Shown here: in pieces, positions 9,263 through 18,372 of the stretch | Numbering within the stretch: the first letter of the stretch is position 1 | Layout of the letters: each line of letters opens with the position of its first letter | NCBI GenBank assembly: GCA_964601805.1 | Contig: CAZROW010000015.1 | Span: 1-51,833, forward strand | Direction of reading: 5' to 3' | Length of the DNA: 51,833 nt | DNA from: Eutrophocola sp964601805 | GTDB lineage: Bacteria; Pseudomonadota; Gammaproteobacteria; Pseudomonadales; Pseudohongiellaceae | Program-made: the position numbers and the translations under genes | Notes under the pieces: generated by a model | What the model was told of the DNA's origin: nothing | The model's database searches: none | Seen by the model: the letters and a program-made list of their open reading frames with translations, nothing else

Positions 9263-10287
9263 AAGCCCTCGGCAATCACCATTTCACGTAAAACACTTGT
9301 GGCATAGGCCCCACTTGGCAGGCTGAATTCTATCACCAGTTTCTCCTCACCCGCAGGTGTAATGCACAGTTGCTCGGGCATGACACGCAAGGCACGACGC
9401 TCCTGCGCCAGCCCTGCCCTGACCAGCCCCTGGGCCAGTTCCTGGTAGCGCTCGGCAATACCCGACTCCAAAGCCTGCACGCTACCGGATACCCTGCTCT
9501 GACCAGCACCCCACAGGGGACCGGTCACATGAATATCACCCTCCGCCAGGCGACCGGGCAGTTGGGCATCCCCTGGCTCGGCGGCAAACACACTGCCACT
9601 GCCCTGCAGGGCCATCACATCCCCGTCCAGCACAGCATTCCAGTGATTGGCCTCAATGCGGGCTGCCAGTACCTGGTTGAACAGGAAGGCGCGTGCAGCC
9701 GACAGGTACATGCCACGCTGGTGTCTCGGGGCTTTCAGTTCACCTGCAAACAGCCTGGCGGCCTTGTCCAGGTTGCTCCCACCATGACCAAAGCGCTGGG
9801 GCCCGAAATAATTCGGGCAACCTTGCGTGGCCAGTGCCTGTTGCCAGGCAGAGGCAGTATCTGTACTGACGGTAATGTCCCTCAGGGTAATGACAAAGCC
9901 GTTACCGCGATGACTGCCCCGGCGCAATTTTCGCTGGTTGCGTACTTGCTGCGTAATCCGAAAGCTTCCTTCCCGCCCTGCTTCTGGTGCTGCAAGGGTT
10001 TCGGCACCAGGCAAACTGAACCACTGACTGGCCACTGCGTGCTTGTCCTTGAGCCCGGCAAAGCCAATGTCCTTTTCCCGGATCCGGCTCATGCGCGCCA
10101 GTTGGCGCACCACATCCATCGTGTTCATGCCGTTTTTTTTCACCTGGACCCAGAGGTGCTCCCCTTCGCCGGTAAGATCAAAACCGAGTTCTTCTGTCAC
10201 GACAAAATCTTCCGGCTTTTGCCGGAATACGGCATTCATCCTGTTCAGTCCCAGGGCGCAGGGCAAAGCCAGCGAGTAGTCACTCAT
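9259..10287 (-). CDS. truD: tRNA pseudouridine(13) synthase TruD
   Basis: Makes pseudouridine at position 13 of tRNA-Glu. The 342-residue protein has the TruD motif GFAGLKDKHAVASQ with catalytic Asp81, an RNRRK-like basic stretch (RNQRKLRRGSHRGN) and NYFGPQRFG, all standard for the family. It ends inside the surE start and begins 9 nt after ispF. Confidence 0.96.
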   Translation of the reverse strand: MSDYSLALPCALGLNRMNAVFRQKPEDFVVTEELGFDLTGEGEHLWVQVKKNGMNTMDVVRQLARMSRIREKDIGFAGLKDKHAVASQWFSLPGAETLAAPEAGREGSFRITQQVRNQRKLRRGSHRGNGFVITLRDITVSTDTASAWQQALATQGCPNYFGPQRFGHGGSNLDKAARLFAGELKAPRHQRGMYLSAARAFLFNQVLAARIEANHWNAVLDGDVMALQGSGSVFAAEPGDAQLPGRLAEGDIHVTGPLWGAGQSRVSGSVQALESGIAERYQELAQGLVRAGLAQERRALRVMPEQLCITPAGEEKLVIEFSLPSGAYATSVLREMVIAEGL

Positions 10288-10296
10288 AGGATCGAC

Positions 10297-10791
10297 TTAG
10301 CAGCGATCCAGCAGCACGGTGGCAAACACGGCGATACCTTCACCGCGGCCGGTAAAACCCAGACCTTCACTGGTGGTTGCCTTGATACCAATACAGTCCT
10401 TGTCCACCCCCAGGGTAGTGGCCAGGGCGCTGCGCATGTTATCCACATGGGGTGATAATTTTGGCGCCTGCGCCACCACCGTGATATCGGCATTGCCTAA
10501 CTGCCAGCCTTTTGTGGTCACCAGGGTATAGACCTCTTGCAGCAAGGCCTGGCTGTCAGCGTTTTTGTACCGGGGATCCGTGTCGGGAAAATGCTGGCCG
10601 ATATCGCCCAGCGCCAGGGCGCCCAGCAGGGCATCCATGAAAGCATGGGTCAGTACATCGCCGTCGGAGTGTGCGAGCAGCGACCTGTCATGGGGTATCG
10701 GCACACCACCGAGAATCACGCAGGCATCATCCTGCGGCGTCGCGGCAAAGCGGTGCACATCAATACCATTGCCAATCCTGATACTGCTCAT
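10297..10791 (-). CDS. ispF: 2-C-methyl-D-erythritol 2,4-cyclodiphosphate synthase
   Basis: MEP-pathway enzyme converting CDP-ME 2-phosphate to MEcPP with release of CMP. The 164-residue protein has the zinc ligands in GIDVHRF (Asp11, His13) and the signature SDGDVLTHAFMDALLGA, plus DIGQHFPDTD. The start ATG overlaps the ispD stop by 4 nt, so the two consecutive-pathway enzymes are translationally coupled. Confidence 0.97.
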   Translation of the reverse strand: MSSIRIGNGIDVHRFAATPQDDACVILGGVPIPHDRSLLAHSDGDVLTHAFMDALLGALALGDIGQHFPDTDPRYKNADSQALLQEVYTLVTTKGWQLGNADITVVAQAPKLSPHVDNMRSALATTLGVDKDCIGIKATTSEGLGFTGRGEGIAVFATVLLDRC

Positions 10792-11531
10792 ATGGTCCCT
10801 TGCCGGTTAAGAATGAATTCGGCCAGCACCAGGTCTTCCGCGTGGGTAATCTTGATGTTATCCGCGCCCCCCTGGACTGTGTTGACGGTGTGCCCGGCAT
10901 ATTCCATGGCATGGGCTTCATCGGTGACTGACACCTTGTCAGCAATTGCCTTTGCCAGCGCGTCATGCAATTGCCGGTAACGGAACATCTGGGGCGTACC
11001 TGCCAGGCGATAGTTTTCCCTGGGCACCGTACTCACAACATGATTGTCAGCATCAACCTGCTTGAGTGTTTCAGTGACCGGTATCACCAGCAGACCGCCT
11101 GACGGCTCGCTCGACAGGGTATCAACAAGGTTTTGCATATCCTCGATGGAGACGCAGGGACGCACGACATCGTGCACCAGTATCCAGTCGTCATCGCCTG
11201 CCTTGCCGGCCAGTGCCTGCAAGCCATTGAAGACCGAAATAGCGCGTTCTGCCCCCCCGGTGGCTGTCTGCAGTTTGTCCCCGAAACTGATGTCCAGTTT
11301 GCCAAACCAGGTGTCGTCCGCATTGAGCACCAGTACCATGCCAGAGAGTTGCGGCAAGCGGTCAAGACGCCTGAGTGTCAATTCCAGGATACTGTGGCCG
11401 CGAATCTTGAGATACTGCTTGGGGACCTGCTGGGCCACTGACTGCATACGCTGACCGACGCCCGCCGCAGGGACAACAGCCCAGTATCGCGGTTGCCCTT
11501 GTGCGGCTTCATCTGACACTGCTTCGGTCAC
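10788..11531 (-). CDS. ispD: 2-C-methyl-D-erythritol 4-phosphate cytidylyltransferase
   Basis: Transfers CMP from CTP to MEP in isoprenoid synthesis. The 247-residue protein has the nucleotidyltransferase loop VVPAAGVGQRM (19-29), ILVHDVVRPCV around the substrate-binding Asp, and TPQMFRY. The start is GTG at 11531 with a weak Shine-Dalgarno, 14 nt after ftsB. The N-terminus is about 10-15 residues longer than needed before the loop, so a slightly later start is possible. Confidence 0.95.
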   Translation of the reverse strand: MTEAVSDEAAQGQPRYWAVVPAAGVGQRMQSVAQQVPKQYLKIRGHSILELTLRRLDRLPQLSGMVLVLNADDTWFGKLDISFGDKLQTATGGAERAISVFNGLQALAGKAGDDDWILVHDVVRPCVSIEDMQNLVDTLSSEPSGGLLVIPVTETLKQVDADNHVVSTVPRENYRLAGTPQMFRYRQLHDALAKAIADKVSVTDEAHAMEYAGHTVNTVQGGADNIKITHAEDLVLAEFILNRQGTI

Positions 11532-11545
11532 GTATGCGGTACTGC

Positions 11546-11854
11546 CTATTCTTCAGGTTCAGGTTTGTCGGGCTGCTTTTCTTCCGGATCCACAATCATG
11601 TAGAAGGTCTCCCCTTCCTTGATCAGGCCCAGGTCTTGTCGCGCCATTTCTTCGATGGCGTCCGTACCGTTCTTGATCTCTTCCACTTCCGTGAGCAGTT
11701 CCTGGTTACGCGACTCAAGGGCTGCATTTTCAGCTTCCTGCTCGTCAATGGCATCGTTCAGGCGTGAAATCTCGGCCAGGCTGCCGTCACCGGTCCAGAG
11801 CCGGAACTGCAGCCCCAGAATAATCAGTACCAGCAATACCTGAAGAATGCGCAT
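11546..11854 (-). CDS. ftsB: Cell division protein FtsB
   Basis: Small bitopic divisome protein that joins FtsL and FtsQ and helps activate septal peptidoglycan synthesis. The 102-residue product has one N-terminal membrane segment (about 3-19, ending LQFRLWTGDG), a coiled coil (about 28-70) and the conserved EEMARQDLGLIKEGETFY segment. ATG at 11854 is chosen, with GGGGA about 5 nt upstream, giving family length; a longer reading frame to 11911 adds 19 residues not seen in homologues. It lies between eno and ispD, the conserved eno-ftsB-ispD order. Confidence 0.95.
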   Translation of the reverse strand: MRILQVLLVLIILGLQFRLWTGDGSLAEISRLNDAIDEQEAENAALESRNQELLTEVEEIKNGTDAIEEMARQDLGLIKEGETFYMIVDPEEKQPDKPEPEE

Positions 11855-11928
11855 CTCGTCCCCAAATGACTGCGTTAATGTGTCGTTCGTCCACCAGTGA
11901 TACTGGACCACGCCTACATCAATGCCTG

Positions 11929-13224
11929 CTAGCGGGTAAATTCAGCCTTGCCACGATAAGCCGCGGCACCACCGAGTTCTTCCTCGATGACCAGTAAACG
12001 GTTGTATTTTGCCACCCTGTCAGAGCGACACAAGGAGCCCGTCTTGATCTGGCCGGCTGCCGTGGCCACGGCCAGATCGGCGATGGTGGTGTCCTCCGTC
12101 TCTCCTGAGCGATGGGAAATGACCGCGGTGTAGTTGGCCGCTTTCGCCATGTGAATGGCTGCCAGTGTTTCCGTGAGTGAGCCGATCTGGTTGAACTTGA
12201 TCAGGATGGAGTTGGCAATGTTTTCGGCAATACCGCGTTCCAGGATGCGGGTATTGGTAACAAACAGGTCATCGCCCACGAGTTGTACCTTGTCGCCGAG
12301 TTTTTCAGTCTGGATAGCCCAGCCTTCCCAGTCGCTTTCATCCATGCCGTCTTCAATGGACAGGATCGGGTACTGGCGACACAGGTCGGCCAGGTAATCG
12401 GCAAATTCCTCGCTGGAAAAGGCACGTCCTTCCCCTGCCAGGTCGTACTTGCCGTCACGGTAGAATTCGGAGGCCGCACAATCCAGGGCCAGGCCTATAT
12501 CATCCCCCATTTTCAGCCCGGTCTTGTCGACCGCTTCCAGGATCGCATCCAGCGCGGCAGCATTGGACGGCAGGTTCGGGGCAAAGCCGCCTTCATCACC
12601 AACGGCCGTATTCAGGCCCTTGCCGTTGAGTACGGACTTGAGTGCATGAAAGACTTCCGCGCCATAGCGCAACGCTTCGGTAAACGTCCCGGCCCCCACG
12701 GGCTGGATCATGAATTCCTGGATATCGACATTGTTATCGGCATGCTCGCCCCCGTTGATGATATTCATCATGGGAACCGGCATGGTAAACACGCCATCGG
12801 GATTGGCCTGCGGCAAACCGGCGATATAGGCATACAGTGGTTTGCCTGTATGAATGGCCGCCGCCTTGGCGGTCGCCAGTGACACGGCCAGGATGGCGTT
12901 GGCCCCCAGGTTTTCCTTGTTGTCAGTCCCATCCAGGTCAATCATCGCCTGGTCTATAGCCCCCTGGTCGGTGGCATCCATACCCTTGAGCGCATCAAGC
13001 ACAGGCCCGTTTGCCGCCGCAACAGCCTTCAGCACGCCCTTGCCGTTATAGCGCGCCGGATCCTTGTCCCTGAGCTCCAGGGCTTCCCGGGAGCCGGTTG
13101 AAGCACCCGAAGGCGCACAGGCACTGCCGGTTTCCCCGGTACTTAAAGTGACATCGGCCTGAACGGTAGGATTACCCCGTGAATCAAGCACTTCACGAGC
13201 TTTGATCTTTGCTATTTCTGACAT
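11929..13224 (-). CDS. eno: Enolase
   Basis: Interconverts 2-phosphoglycerate and phosphoenolpyruvate; also a scaffold of the RNA degradosome in many gammaproteobacteria. The 431-residue protein has the N-terminal SRGNPTVQADV, the catalytic Glu region, SIEDGMDE, the metal/substrate loop ILIKFNQIGSLTET and SHRSGETEDTTIADLAV. GGAA lies about 8 nt before the ATG. It follows kdsA across a 165-nt gap holding the REP-like and octamer elements, and ftsB follows after 74 nt. Confidence 0.98.
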   Translation of the reverse strand: MSEIAKIKAREVLDSRGNPTVQADVTLSTGETGSACAPSGASTGSREALELRDKDPARYNGKGVLKAVAAANGPVLDALKGMDATDQGAIDQAMIDLDGTDNKENLGANAILAVSLATAKAAAIHTGKPLYAYIAGLPQANPDGVFTMPVPMMNIINGGEHADNNVDIQEFMIQPVGAGTFTEALRYGAEVFHALKSVLNGKGLNTAVGDEGGFAPNLPSNAAALDAILEAVDKTGLKMGDDIGLALDCAASEFYRDGKYDLAGEGRAFSSEEFADYLADLCRQYPILSIEDGMDESDWEGWAIQTEKLGDKVQLVGDDLFVTNTRILERGIAENIANSILIKFNQIGSLTETLAAIHMAKAANYTAVISHRSGETEDTTIADLAVATAAGQIKTGSLCRSDRVAKYNRLLVIEEELGGAAAYRGKAEFTR

Positions 13225-13264
13225 TTAAAAATTTCCAATTCTGAATAAAAACCTGAATTTCGTT

Positions 13265-13300
13265 TCCCTTTTATCCCTTTATCCCTTTATCCCTTTATCG
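13265..13300 (-). repeat. Octanucleotide tandem array, left half (eno-kdsA gap)
   Basis: On the plus strand the octamer ATCCCTTT is repeated three times exactly (13273-13280, 13281-13288, 13289-13296), preceded by one degenerate copy and ended by ATCG. Read on the transcribed minus strand the unit is AAAGGGAT. No gene overlaps it. Confidence 0.85.
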
Positions 13301-13314
13301 AAAACCTCATCGAA

Positions 13315-13355
13315 GCCGGCGGATGGCGCCACTACGTGCCTTATCCGACCTACCG
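13315..13355 (-). repeat. REP-like palindrome
   Basis: On the minus strand the element starts with GTAGGTCGGATAAGGC and ends with GGCGCCATCCGCC. This is the layout of enterobacterial and Pseudomonas REP sequences: a 5' GTAG tetranucleotide, then an imperfect stem (TCGGAT-AAGGC against GGC-GCCATCCG) around a short loop. REP elements are moved by RAYT transposases and can stabilise or terminate mRNA. Only one copy is seen in this window, so its repeat status genome-wide is inferred from sequence pattern. Confidence 0.6.
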
Positions 13356-13363
13356 AGGTTGCC

Positions 13364-13395
13364 CTTCCTCCCTGTCTCCCTGTATCGATTTATCG
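13364..13395 (-). repeat. Octanucleotide array, right half, reaching into the kdsA stop codon
   Basis: Four consecutive 8-nt units on the plus strand: CTTCCTCC, CTGTCTCC, CTGTATCG, ATTTATCG. They are diverged but in strict 8-nt phase. The kdsA stop codon (13390-13392) lies within the last unit. Confidence 0.6.
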
Positions 13396-14232
13396 CGTAT
13401 CAATATCATCCTGCGCCTTGACCAGGTCATCCAGTTCCTTGAGCTGCGAGAGAAATGCTTCCAACGTATCCAGCGGCAAGGCACAGGGTCCGTCGCACAA
13501 GGCTTTTTCCGGCTCCGGATGGGCTTCCAGGAACAGACCCGCAATTTTCTGTGCGATGCCCGATTTGGCCAGCGCCGTGACATCCTTGCGCCTGCCCCCT
13601 GCGCTGCTGGCCTGGCCACCCGGCAATTGCAATGAATGGGTGACATCAAACAGCACCGGGTATCCAAAATCCTTCATGATGGGAAAACCAAGCATGTCGA
13701 CCACCAGGTTGTTGTAACCAAAACTGGTGCCGCGTTCACACAGGATCAGTTGGTTGTTCCCGGCTTCCTCGAACTTGTGCAGGATATTGCCCATCTCTGC
13801 CGGTGACAGGAACTGGGCTTTCTTTATGTTGATGGCCTTGCCGGTTTTCGCCATGGCCTGGACCAGGTCGGTCTGGCGCGACAGGAATGCCGGCAGTTGC
13901 AGGATGTCTGCAATTTCAGCGACCGGAGCGGCCTGGGCGGGTTCATGGATATCCGTGATAACAGGCACGCCGAACCGCTCCTTGACTGCCGCCAGTATGT
14001 CCAGGCCTTCTTTCAACCCGGGGCCGCGATAGGAACTGATGGACGAGCGATTGGCCTTGTCAAAAGAGGCCTTGAAAATATAGGGGACATCCAGCTTCGC
14101 ACAGACACCGGCAAAGGTGTCTGCCACGTCCAGGGCCAGCCCCTTGTCTTCCAGCACATTGAGCCCGCCAATCAGCACCATGGGCGCCTCATTGGCCAGG
14201 GAAATATCGCCTACCTTGATCGTGTGTGTCAT
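13390..14232 (-). CDS. kdsA: 3-deoxy-8-phosphooctulonate synthase KdsA
   Basis: Condenses phosphoenolpyruvate with arabinose 5-phosphate to make KDO 8-phosphate for the LPS inner core. The 280-residue protein shows the family motifs FKASFDKANRSS, GVPVITDIHE, LPAFLSRQTDL, INIKKAQFLSP, CERGTSFGYNNLVVD and FDVTHSLQLPGG. The last codons and the stop fall in the octamer array downstream. It is 16 nt after pyrG, the usual pyrG-kdsA-eno order. Confidence 0.97.
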   Translation of the reverse strand: MTHTIKVGDISLANEAPMVLIGGLNVLEDKGLALDVADTFAGVCAKLDVPYIFKASFDKANRSSISSYRGPGLKEGLDILAAVKERFGVPVITDIHEPAQAAPVAEIADILQLPAFLSRQTDLVQAMAKTGKAINIKKAQFLSPAEMGNILHKFEEAGNNQLILCERGTSFGYNNLVVDMLGFPIMKDFGYPVLFDVTHSLQLPGGQASSAGGRRKDVTALAKSGIAQKIAGLFLEAHPEPEKALCDGPCALPLDTLEAFLSQLKELDDLVKAQDDIDTR

Positions 14233-14248
14233 TGGCCTGGTCTGCCCC

Positions 14249-15922
14249 TTAACTGCTGGCAGCGGTGGGTTGGGCCGAATCCTGGACCGGATTACTGCTT
14301 TGCCCGTGATGTGCTATGGCCGCCTTGATAAAACCGGTAAACAGCGGATGGCCATCCCGGGGGGTGGAGGTAAATTCCGGGTGAAACTGGCAGGCCAGGA
14401 ACCAGGGATGGGAGGTGACTTCCAGCACCTCCATCAGGCCGCCGTCCATGGATTTGCCGGTAAAGCGCATGCCGTTGTCCTGCAGGCGTTCGACATAGTT
14501 ATTGTTGACCTCGTAACGGTGCCTGTGGCGCTCCACGATGACATCCTTCTGGTAACAATCCCGGGCAATGGAATTGTCCTCCAGGCGACATTCCTGTCCG
14601 CCCAGACGCATGGTGCCACCCAGGTCGGAATTCTCATCCCGCTGTTCCTTGCCGCCTTCCGGGGTGACCCATTCGGTAATCAAGGCGATGACCGGATCGG
14701 CACAGTCCCTGGCAAATTCCGTGCTGTGGGCTCCGGACAGGTTCAGGACATGCCGGGCGTATTCAATCACAGCCACATGCAATCCAAGGCAGATACCCAG
14801 GTATGGGATATTGTTTTCACGGGCAAACTGCGCCGTCTTGATCATGCCTTCAATGCCGCGCTCACCAAAGCCGCCTGGCACCACGATCGCATCGACATCT
14901 TCCAGGCCCTGCAAGCCCTCGGTATCAATGGTTTCCGAGTCGATATAACGAATCTTCACCCGGGTCCTGGTTTGGATACCCGCATGCTTGATCGCCTCGA
15001 TCAGGGACTTGTAGGCATCGAGCAAGTCCATGTACTTGCCCACCATGGCAATATTGACGTCACGCTCGGGTTTCATGGTGGCCTCGACCACACTTTCCCA
15101 TTCGGAGAGATCCGCTGGCGGACACTCCAGGTGGAAGCGCTTGAGAATGATTTCGTCGATACCGGTGGCGTACAGCAACAGCGGCGCGGAATAGATGGTG
15201 GCGGTATCCTGCAGGGAAACCACGGCAGGCAGCTCCACGTTGGTAAACAGGGCTATTTTCCGACGTGCCGATTCGGGCAGCTCATGGTCTGAGCGGCACA
15301 CCAGGATATCCGGCTGGATACCGATGGAACGCAGGTCACGGACACTGTGCTGGGTTGGCTTGGTCTTGGTTTCACCCGCGGTGCTGATATAGGGCACCAG
15401 GGTCAGGTGCAGGAACATGGCGCGGTCCGAGCCCAGTTCCACCTTCAGCTGTCGAACCGCTTCCAGGAATGGCTGGGATTCAATATCCCCTACCGTGCCG
15501 CCAATTTCGACAAGCGCCACGTCGGCATCACCGGCCCCGTCAATCACCCGGGCCTTGATCTCGTCAGTAATATGGGGAATAACCTGGATGGTGGCGCCCA
15601 GGTAATCACCCCGGCGCTCCTTCTTGATTACATCCTCGTAAATGCGCCCCGCAGTGAAGTTGTTCTTCTGGGACATGGTGGTGCGAATGAAGCGCTCGTA
15701 GTGGCCGAGGTCAAGGTCAGTCTCCGCACCATCTTCGGTGACGAAAACCTCACCATGCTGGAACGGGCTCATGGTACCCGGATCCACATTGATGTAGGGA
15801 TCGAGTTTGAGCATGGTAACTTTGAGCCCGCGGGCTTCGAGAATTGCGGCAATGGAGGCTGAAGTTATGCCCTTGCCTAGGGAGGAGACAACACCACCGG
15901 TAATAAATATAAACCGTGTCAT
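14249..15922 (-). CDS. pyrG: CTP synthase
   Basis: Aminates UTP to CTP using glutamine. The 557-residue protein has the N-terminal synthase domain beginning FITGGVVSSLGKG and a C-terminal class I glutamine amidotransferase with nucleophile Cys378 in LGICLGLHVA and the late HPEF His/Glu pair. The ATG at 15922 is chosen because homologues start M-T-x-x-(Y/F)-I-F-(V/I)-TGG; an in-frame start at 15949 adds nine unconserved residues. tilS lies 61 nt upstream. Confidence 0.97.
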   Translation of the reverse strand: MTRFIFITGGVVSSLGKGITSASIAAILEARGLKVTMLKLDPYINVDPGTMSPFQHGEVFVTEDGAETDLDLGHYERFIRTTMSQKNNFTAGRIYEDVIKKERRGDYLGATIQVIPHITDEIKARVIDGAGDADVALVEIGGTVGDIESQPFLEAVRQLKVELGSDRAMFLHLTLVPYISTAGETKTKPTQHSVRDLRSIGIQPDILVCRSDHELPESARRKIALFTNVELPAVVSLQDTATIYSAPLLLYATGIDEIILKRFHLECPPADLSEWESVVEATMKPERDVNIAMVGKYMDLLDAYKSLIEAIKHAGIQTRTRVKIRYIDSETIDTEGLQGLEDVDAIVVPGGFGERGIEGMIKTAQFARENNIPYLGICLGLHVAVIEYARHVLNLSGAHSTEFARDCADPVIALITEWVTPEGGKEQRDENSDLGGTMRLGGQECRLEDNSIARDCYQKDVIVERHRHRYEVNNNYVERLQDNGMRFTGKSMDGGLMEVLEVTSHPWFLACQFHPEFTSTPRDGHPLFTGFIKAAIAHHGQSSNPVQDSAQPTAASS

Positions 15923-15983
15923 TAAGAGTCCATCAGTCGTATAAATCAATGTTTCTGATGGAATTACAGGGTATCAGAGTGGC

Positions 15984-17351
15984 TCAATATCCACAATGTA
16001 AATCTGCTCTGGACCATCGAATACGATAGATTTTTTTCCCTTTTGCATCCCTGGCCAGTACTCGCCAGCGATCAGTGACAAAAAGGTCTCCCACGGCCAG
16101 CAATTCCCCGTCGAGATAAACCAGCGGCATCCGCGACCGTAACCAGGGTGGCACCTGGTAATCCTGCAGCACTTTCTTCAGCGAACGGGTCCGGCGACCG
16201 GCCGGTTTGGCCGCTTCCCCACCCTGGCGAAACCGAATTTCCAGTTTGCCATCCTCGGGCAGGACAAAGCCTTCATCAGCTGCTTCTTCCAGAGACAATG
16301 TGCCATTGCCGGGCAGTGCCAGAGGTGATTCTGCCTGCCAGGTCAGCGTGGCCGGCATTTGTAGCGATTCATCCGGCAGGACCACGTAAATTCTGTCGCC
16401 AAAGCGCCTGATTTCCACCAGCTGATCTTCCTTGTGCCAGCTGATCAGGGGTTCGGCATCGCCGGCTGCCGGAATCAGCTCGGTAAATACTCGCTCGGTC
16501 ACATAGGCATCCGGCGCCGGAATGCCATGGCTGGCTTCCAGGTCCAGGAACCAGCTGCGCACGACGTTATACTGTCGCGCCTGGCTGAATTGCTTCAGGG
16601 CATCAATGGACAGCCGGTGCAGTCCATCCCTGACTTGTGCCAGGTCCTGCTCGCCAATTTCCGTCATCAGGGACTGCGCCTGGCCGGCAAACTCGCCAAG
16701 ACGCTGCAGGCTCTTGCGATAGCCAGGCCAGCGTTCTGACAGCACGGGCAGGACGCGATGGCGCAGATAATTGCGGTCCAGACTGACATCGGCATTGCTG
16801 TCATCGGTAATCCAGCTCAATCCCTGGGCCTGGGCATAGGCAAGCAAATCGGCGCGCATGGTATCAAGCATGGGCCGCAGAATCGTGCCCGAACCCAGCT
16901 TACGCTGTCGCCTGATACCGCCAAGGCCCCGCAGCCCCGTGCCCCGTAGCATGCGAAACAACAGGGTTTCCACCTGGTCATCCTGGTGATGGGCGGTCAG
17001 CAGCACGTCCCTGTCGGTCTGCATCACCTGCGAAAAGACGCTATAACGGGCTTCCCTGGCGGCCTGTTCCAGCCCCTGCCCCTGCCGCCTGACTTCGACC
17101 TCGGTGCTGTCCAGTGGCACCTTCAACTGGTGACAGACTTGCCGGCAATGTTCAGCCCACTGGTCAGCATTGACGTTGAGGCCATGGTTGATATGGATTG
17201 CCTTGAGGGTACCGTCCAGCTTGCCGGCATCTCGCAGCGATGCCAGGGCGTGCAACAAAACGTGTGAGTCCAGCCCGCCGCTGAAGGCAACATGATAATT
17301 CGCTTCCCGGTCGGGAAGCTCGGTCAGGATCTGGTCGGGATGAAAGGCCAA
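15984..17351 (-). CDS. tilS: tRNA(Ile)-lysidine synthase TilS
   Basis: Converts the wobble C34 of tRNA-Ile(CAU) to lysidine so it reads AUA. The 455-residue protein has the PP-loop SGGLDS (24-29), the LTAHHQDDQVET motif, LRPML and SWITDDSNAD, and the C-terminal TilS domain with RRTRSLKKVLQDYQVPPWLR and LVYLDGELLAVGDLFV. It starts 4 nt after accA, so the two are probably coupled. Confidence 0.95.
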   Translation of the reverse strand: MAFHPDQILTELPDREANYHVAFSGGLDSHVLLHALASLRDAGKLDGTLKAIHINHGLNVNADQWAEHCRQVCHQLKVPLDSTEVEVRRQGQGLEQAAREARYSVFSQVMQTDRDVLLTAHHQDDQVETLLFRMLRGTGLRGLGGIRRQRKLGSGTILRPMLDTMRADLLAYAQAQGLSWITDDSNADVSLDRNYLRHRVLPVLSERWPGYRKSLQRLGEFAGQAQSLMTEIGEQDLAQVRDGLHRLSIDALKQFSQARQYNVVRSWFLDLEASHGIPAPDAYVTERVFTELIPAAGDAEPLISWHKEDQLVEIRRFGDRIYVVLPDESLQMPATLTWQAESPLALPGNGTLSLEEAADEGFVLPEDGKLEIRFRQGGEAAKPAGRRTRSLKKVLQDYQVPPWLRSRMPLVYLDGELLAVGDLFVTDRWRVLARDAKGKKIYRIRWSRADLHCGY

Positions 17352-17355
17352 CAGG

Positions 17356-18309
17356 CTACTGGGAACTACCGTGACTCATCAGGCGCTTGTAACGACGCTC
17401 CAGCAAGGCATCGGTGTCCATGTTCTGGAATTGCTGGATCTGTTCAACCAGCTTTTCCTTGATACGATCTGACATCAGGCGAATATCACGGTGTGCACCA
17501 CCCAATGGTTCTTCGATCGTGGTATCGACAATACCCAGTTCTTCCAGTCGTTCCGAGGTCACGCCCATGGCCTTGGCCGCTTCAGCCTTGTAATCGGCAG
17601 ACTTCCATAGGATAGTGGCACAGCCCTCCGGGGAGATCACGAAATAGGTGGAATACTGCAGCATGTTCAGGTGATCGCAGACGCCAATGGCAATGGCACC
17701 ACCTGAATTCCCTTCACCCGTCACCGTGGCAATAATCGGTGTTTTCAGGCGGGACATGACCGCCAGGTTCTCGGCAATGGCTTCGTTAATACCACGCGCT
17801 TCGGAATCAATACCCGGGTAAGCGCCAGGTGTATCAATAAAAGTCAGCACCGGCAGTTTGTATCGCTCAGCCATCAGCATCAGGCGGCGCGCCTTGCGAT
17901 AACCTTCCGGTTTGGGCATGCCAAAGTTGCGCTTGACCTTTTCAGACGTGCTTCTTCCCTTCTGGTGACCGATCAGCATGACAGGCATGTCTTCCAGATA
18001 GGCGACACCGCCAATGAGAGCCTGGTCATCGGCAAAATAGCGATCACCATGGAGCTCATCAAAGTCAGTAAAGATGTGGTCGATGTAGTCTTCCGTATAA
18101 GGGCGTAGCGGATGCCTTGCCAGCAGGGAAATCTGCCAGGGCGTGAGACCGGAAAATATTTTCTCGGTCAGCTTCTGGCTTTTGTCCTGCAGTTTGACTA
18201 TTTCATCATTGATATTGAGCTTGTTATCGGCACCCACATGACGAAGTTCATTGATCTTGACTTCAAGATCGGCGATTGGCTGTTCAAACTCGAGATAATC
18301 GGGATTCAT
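17356..18309 (-). CDS. accA: Acetyl-CoA carboxylase carboxyltransferase subunit alpha
   Basis: With AccD forms the carboxyltransferase that makes malonyl-CoA for fatty-acid synthesis. The 317-residue protein has the normal N-terminal helix (LEFEQPIADLEVKINEL), HPLRPYTEDYI, GYRKARRLM, TFIDTPGAYPGIDSEARG, EGNSGGAIAIGV and PEGCATILWK motifs. It lies between dnaE (63 nt) and tilS (4 nt), as in related genomes. Confidence 0.98.
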   Translation of the reverse strand: MNPDYLEFEQPIADLEVKINELRHVGADNKLNINDEIVKLQDKSQKLTEKIFSGLTPWQISLLARHPLRPYTEDYIDHIFTDFDELHGDRYFADDQALIGGVAYLEDMPVMLIGHQKGRSTSEKVKRNFGMPKPEGYRKARRLMLMAERYKLPVLTFIDTPGAYPGIDSEARGINEAIAENLAVMSRLKTPIIATVTGEGNSGGAIAIGVCDHLNMLQYSTYFVISPEGCATILWKSADYKAEAAKAMGVTSERLEELGIVDTTIEEPLGGAHRDIRLMSDRIKEKLVEQIQQFQNMDTDALLERRYKRLMSHGSSQ

Positions 18310-18372
18310 AATCGAAAATATTTCTACGGGCCATGTACTTCAGGCACCGTCCTTGATTAATGTTGATTCGGG

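Noticed and set aside
13265..13300. Octamer array considered as a CRISPR array
   Set aside because: Units are contiguous 8-mers with no spacers, and there is no cas gene.
14117..15292. 391-residue plus-strand open frame opposite kdsA/pyrG
   Set aside because: Spans the antisense of two certain genes and has no protein-like motif.
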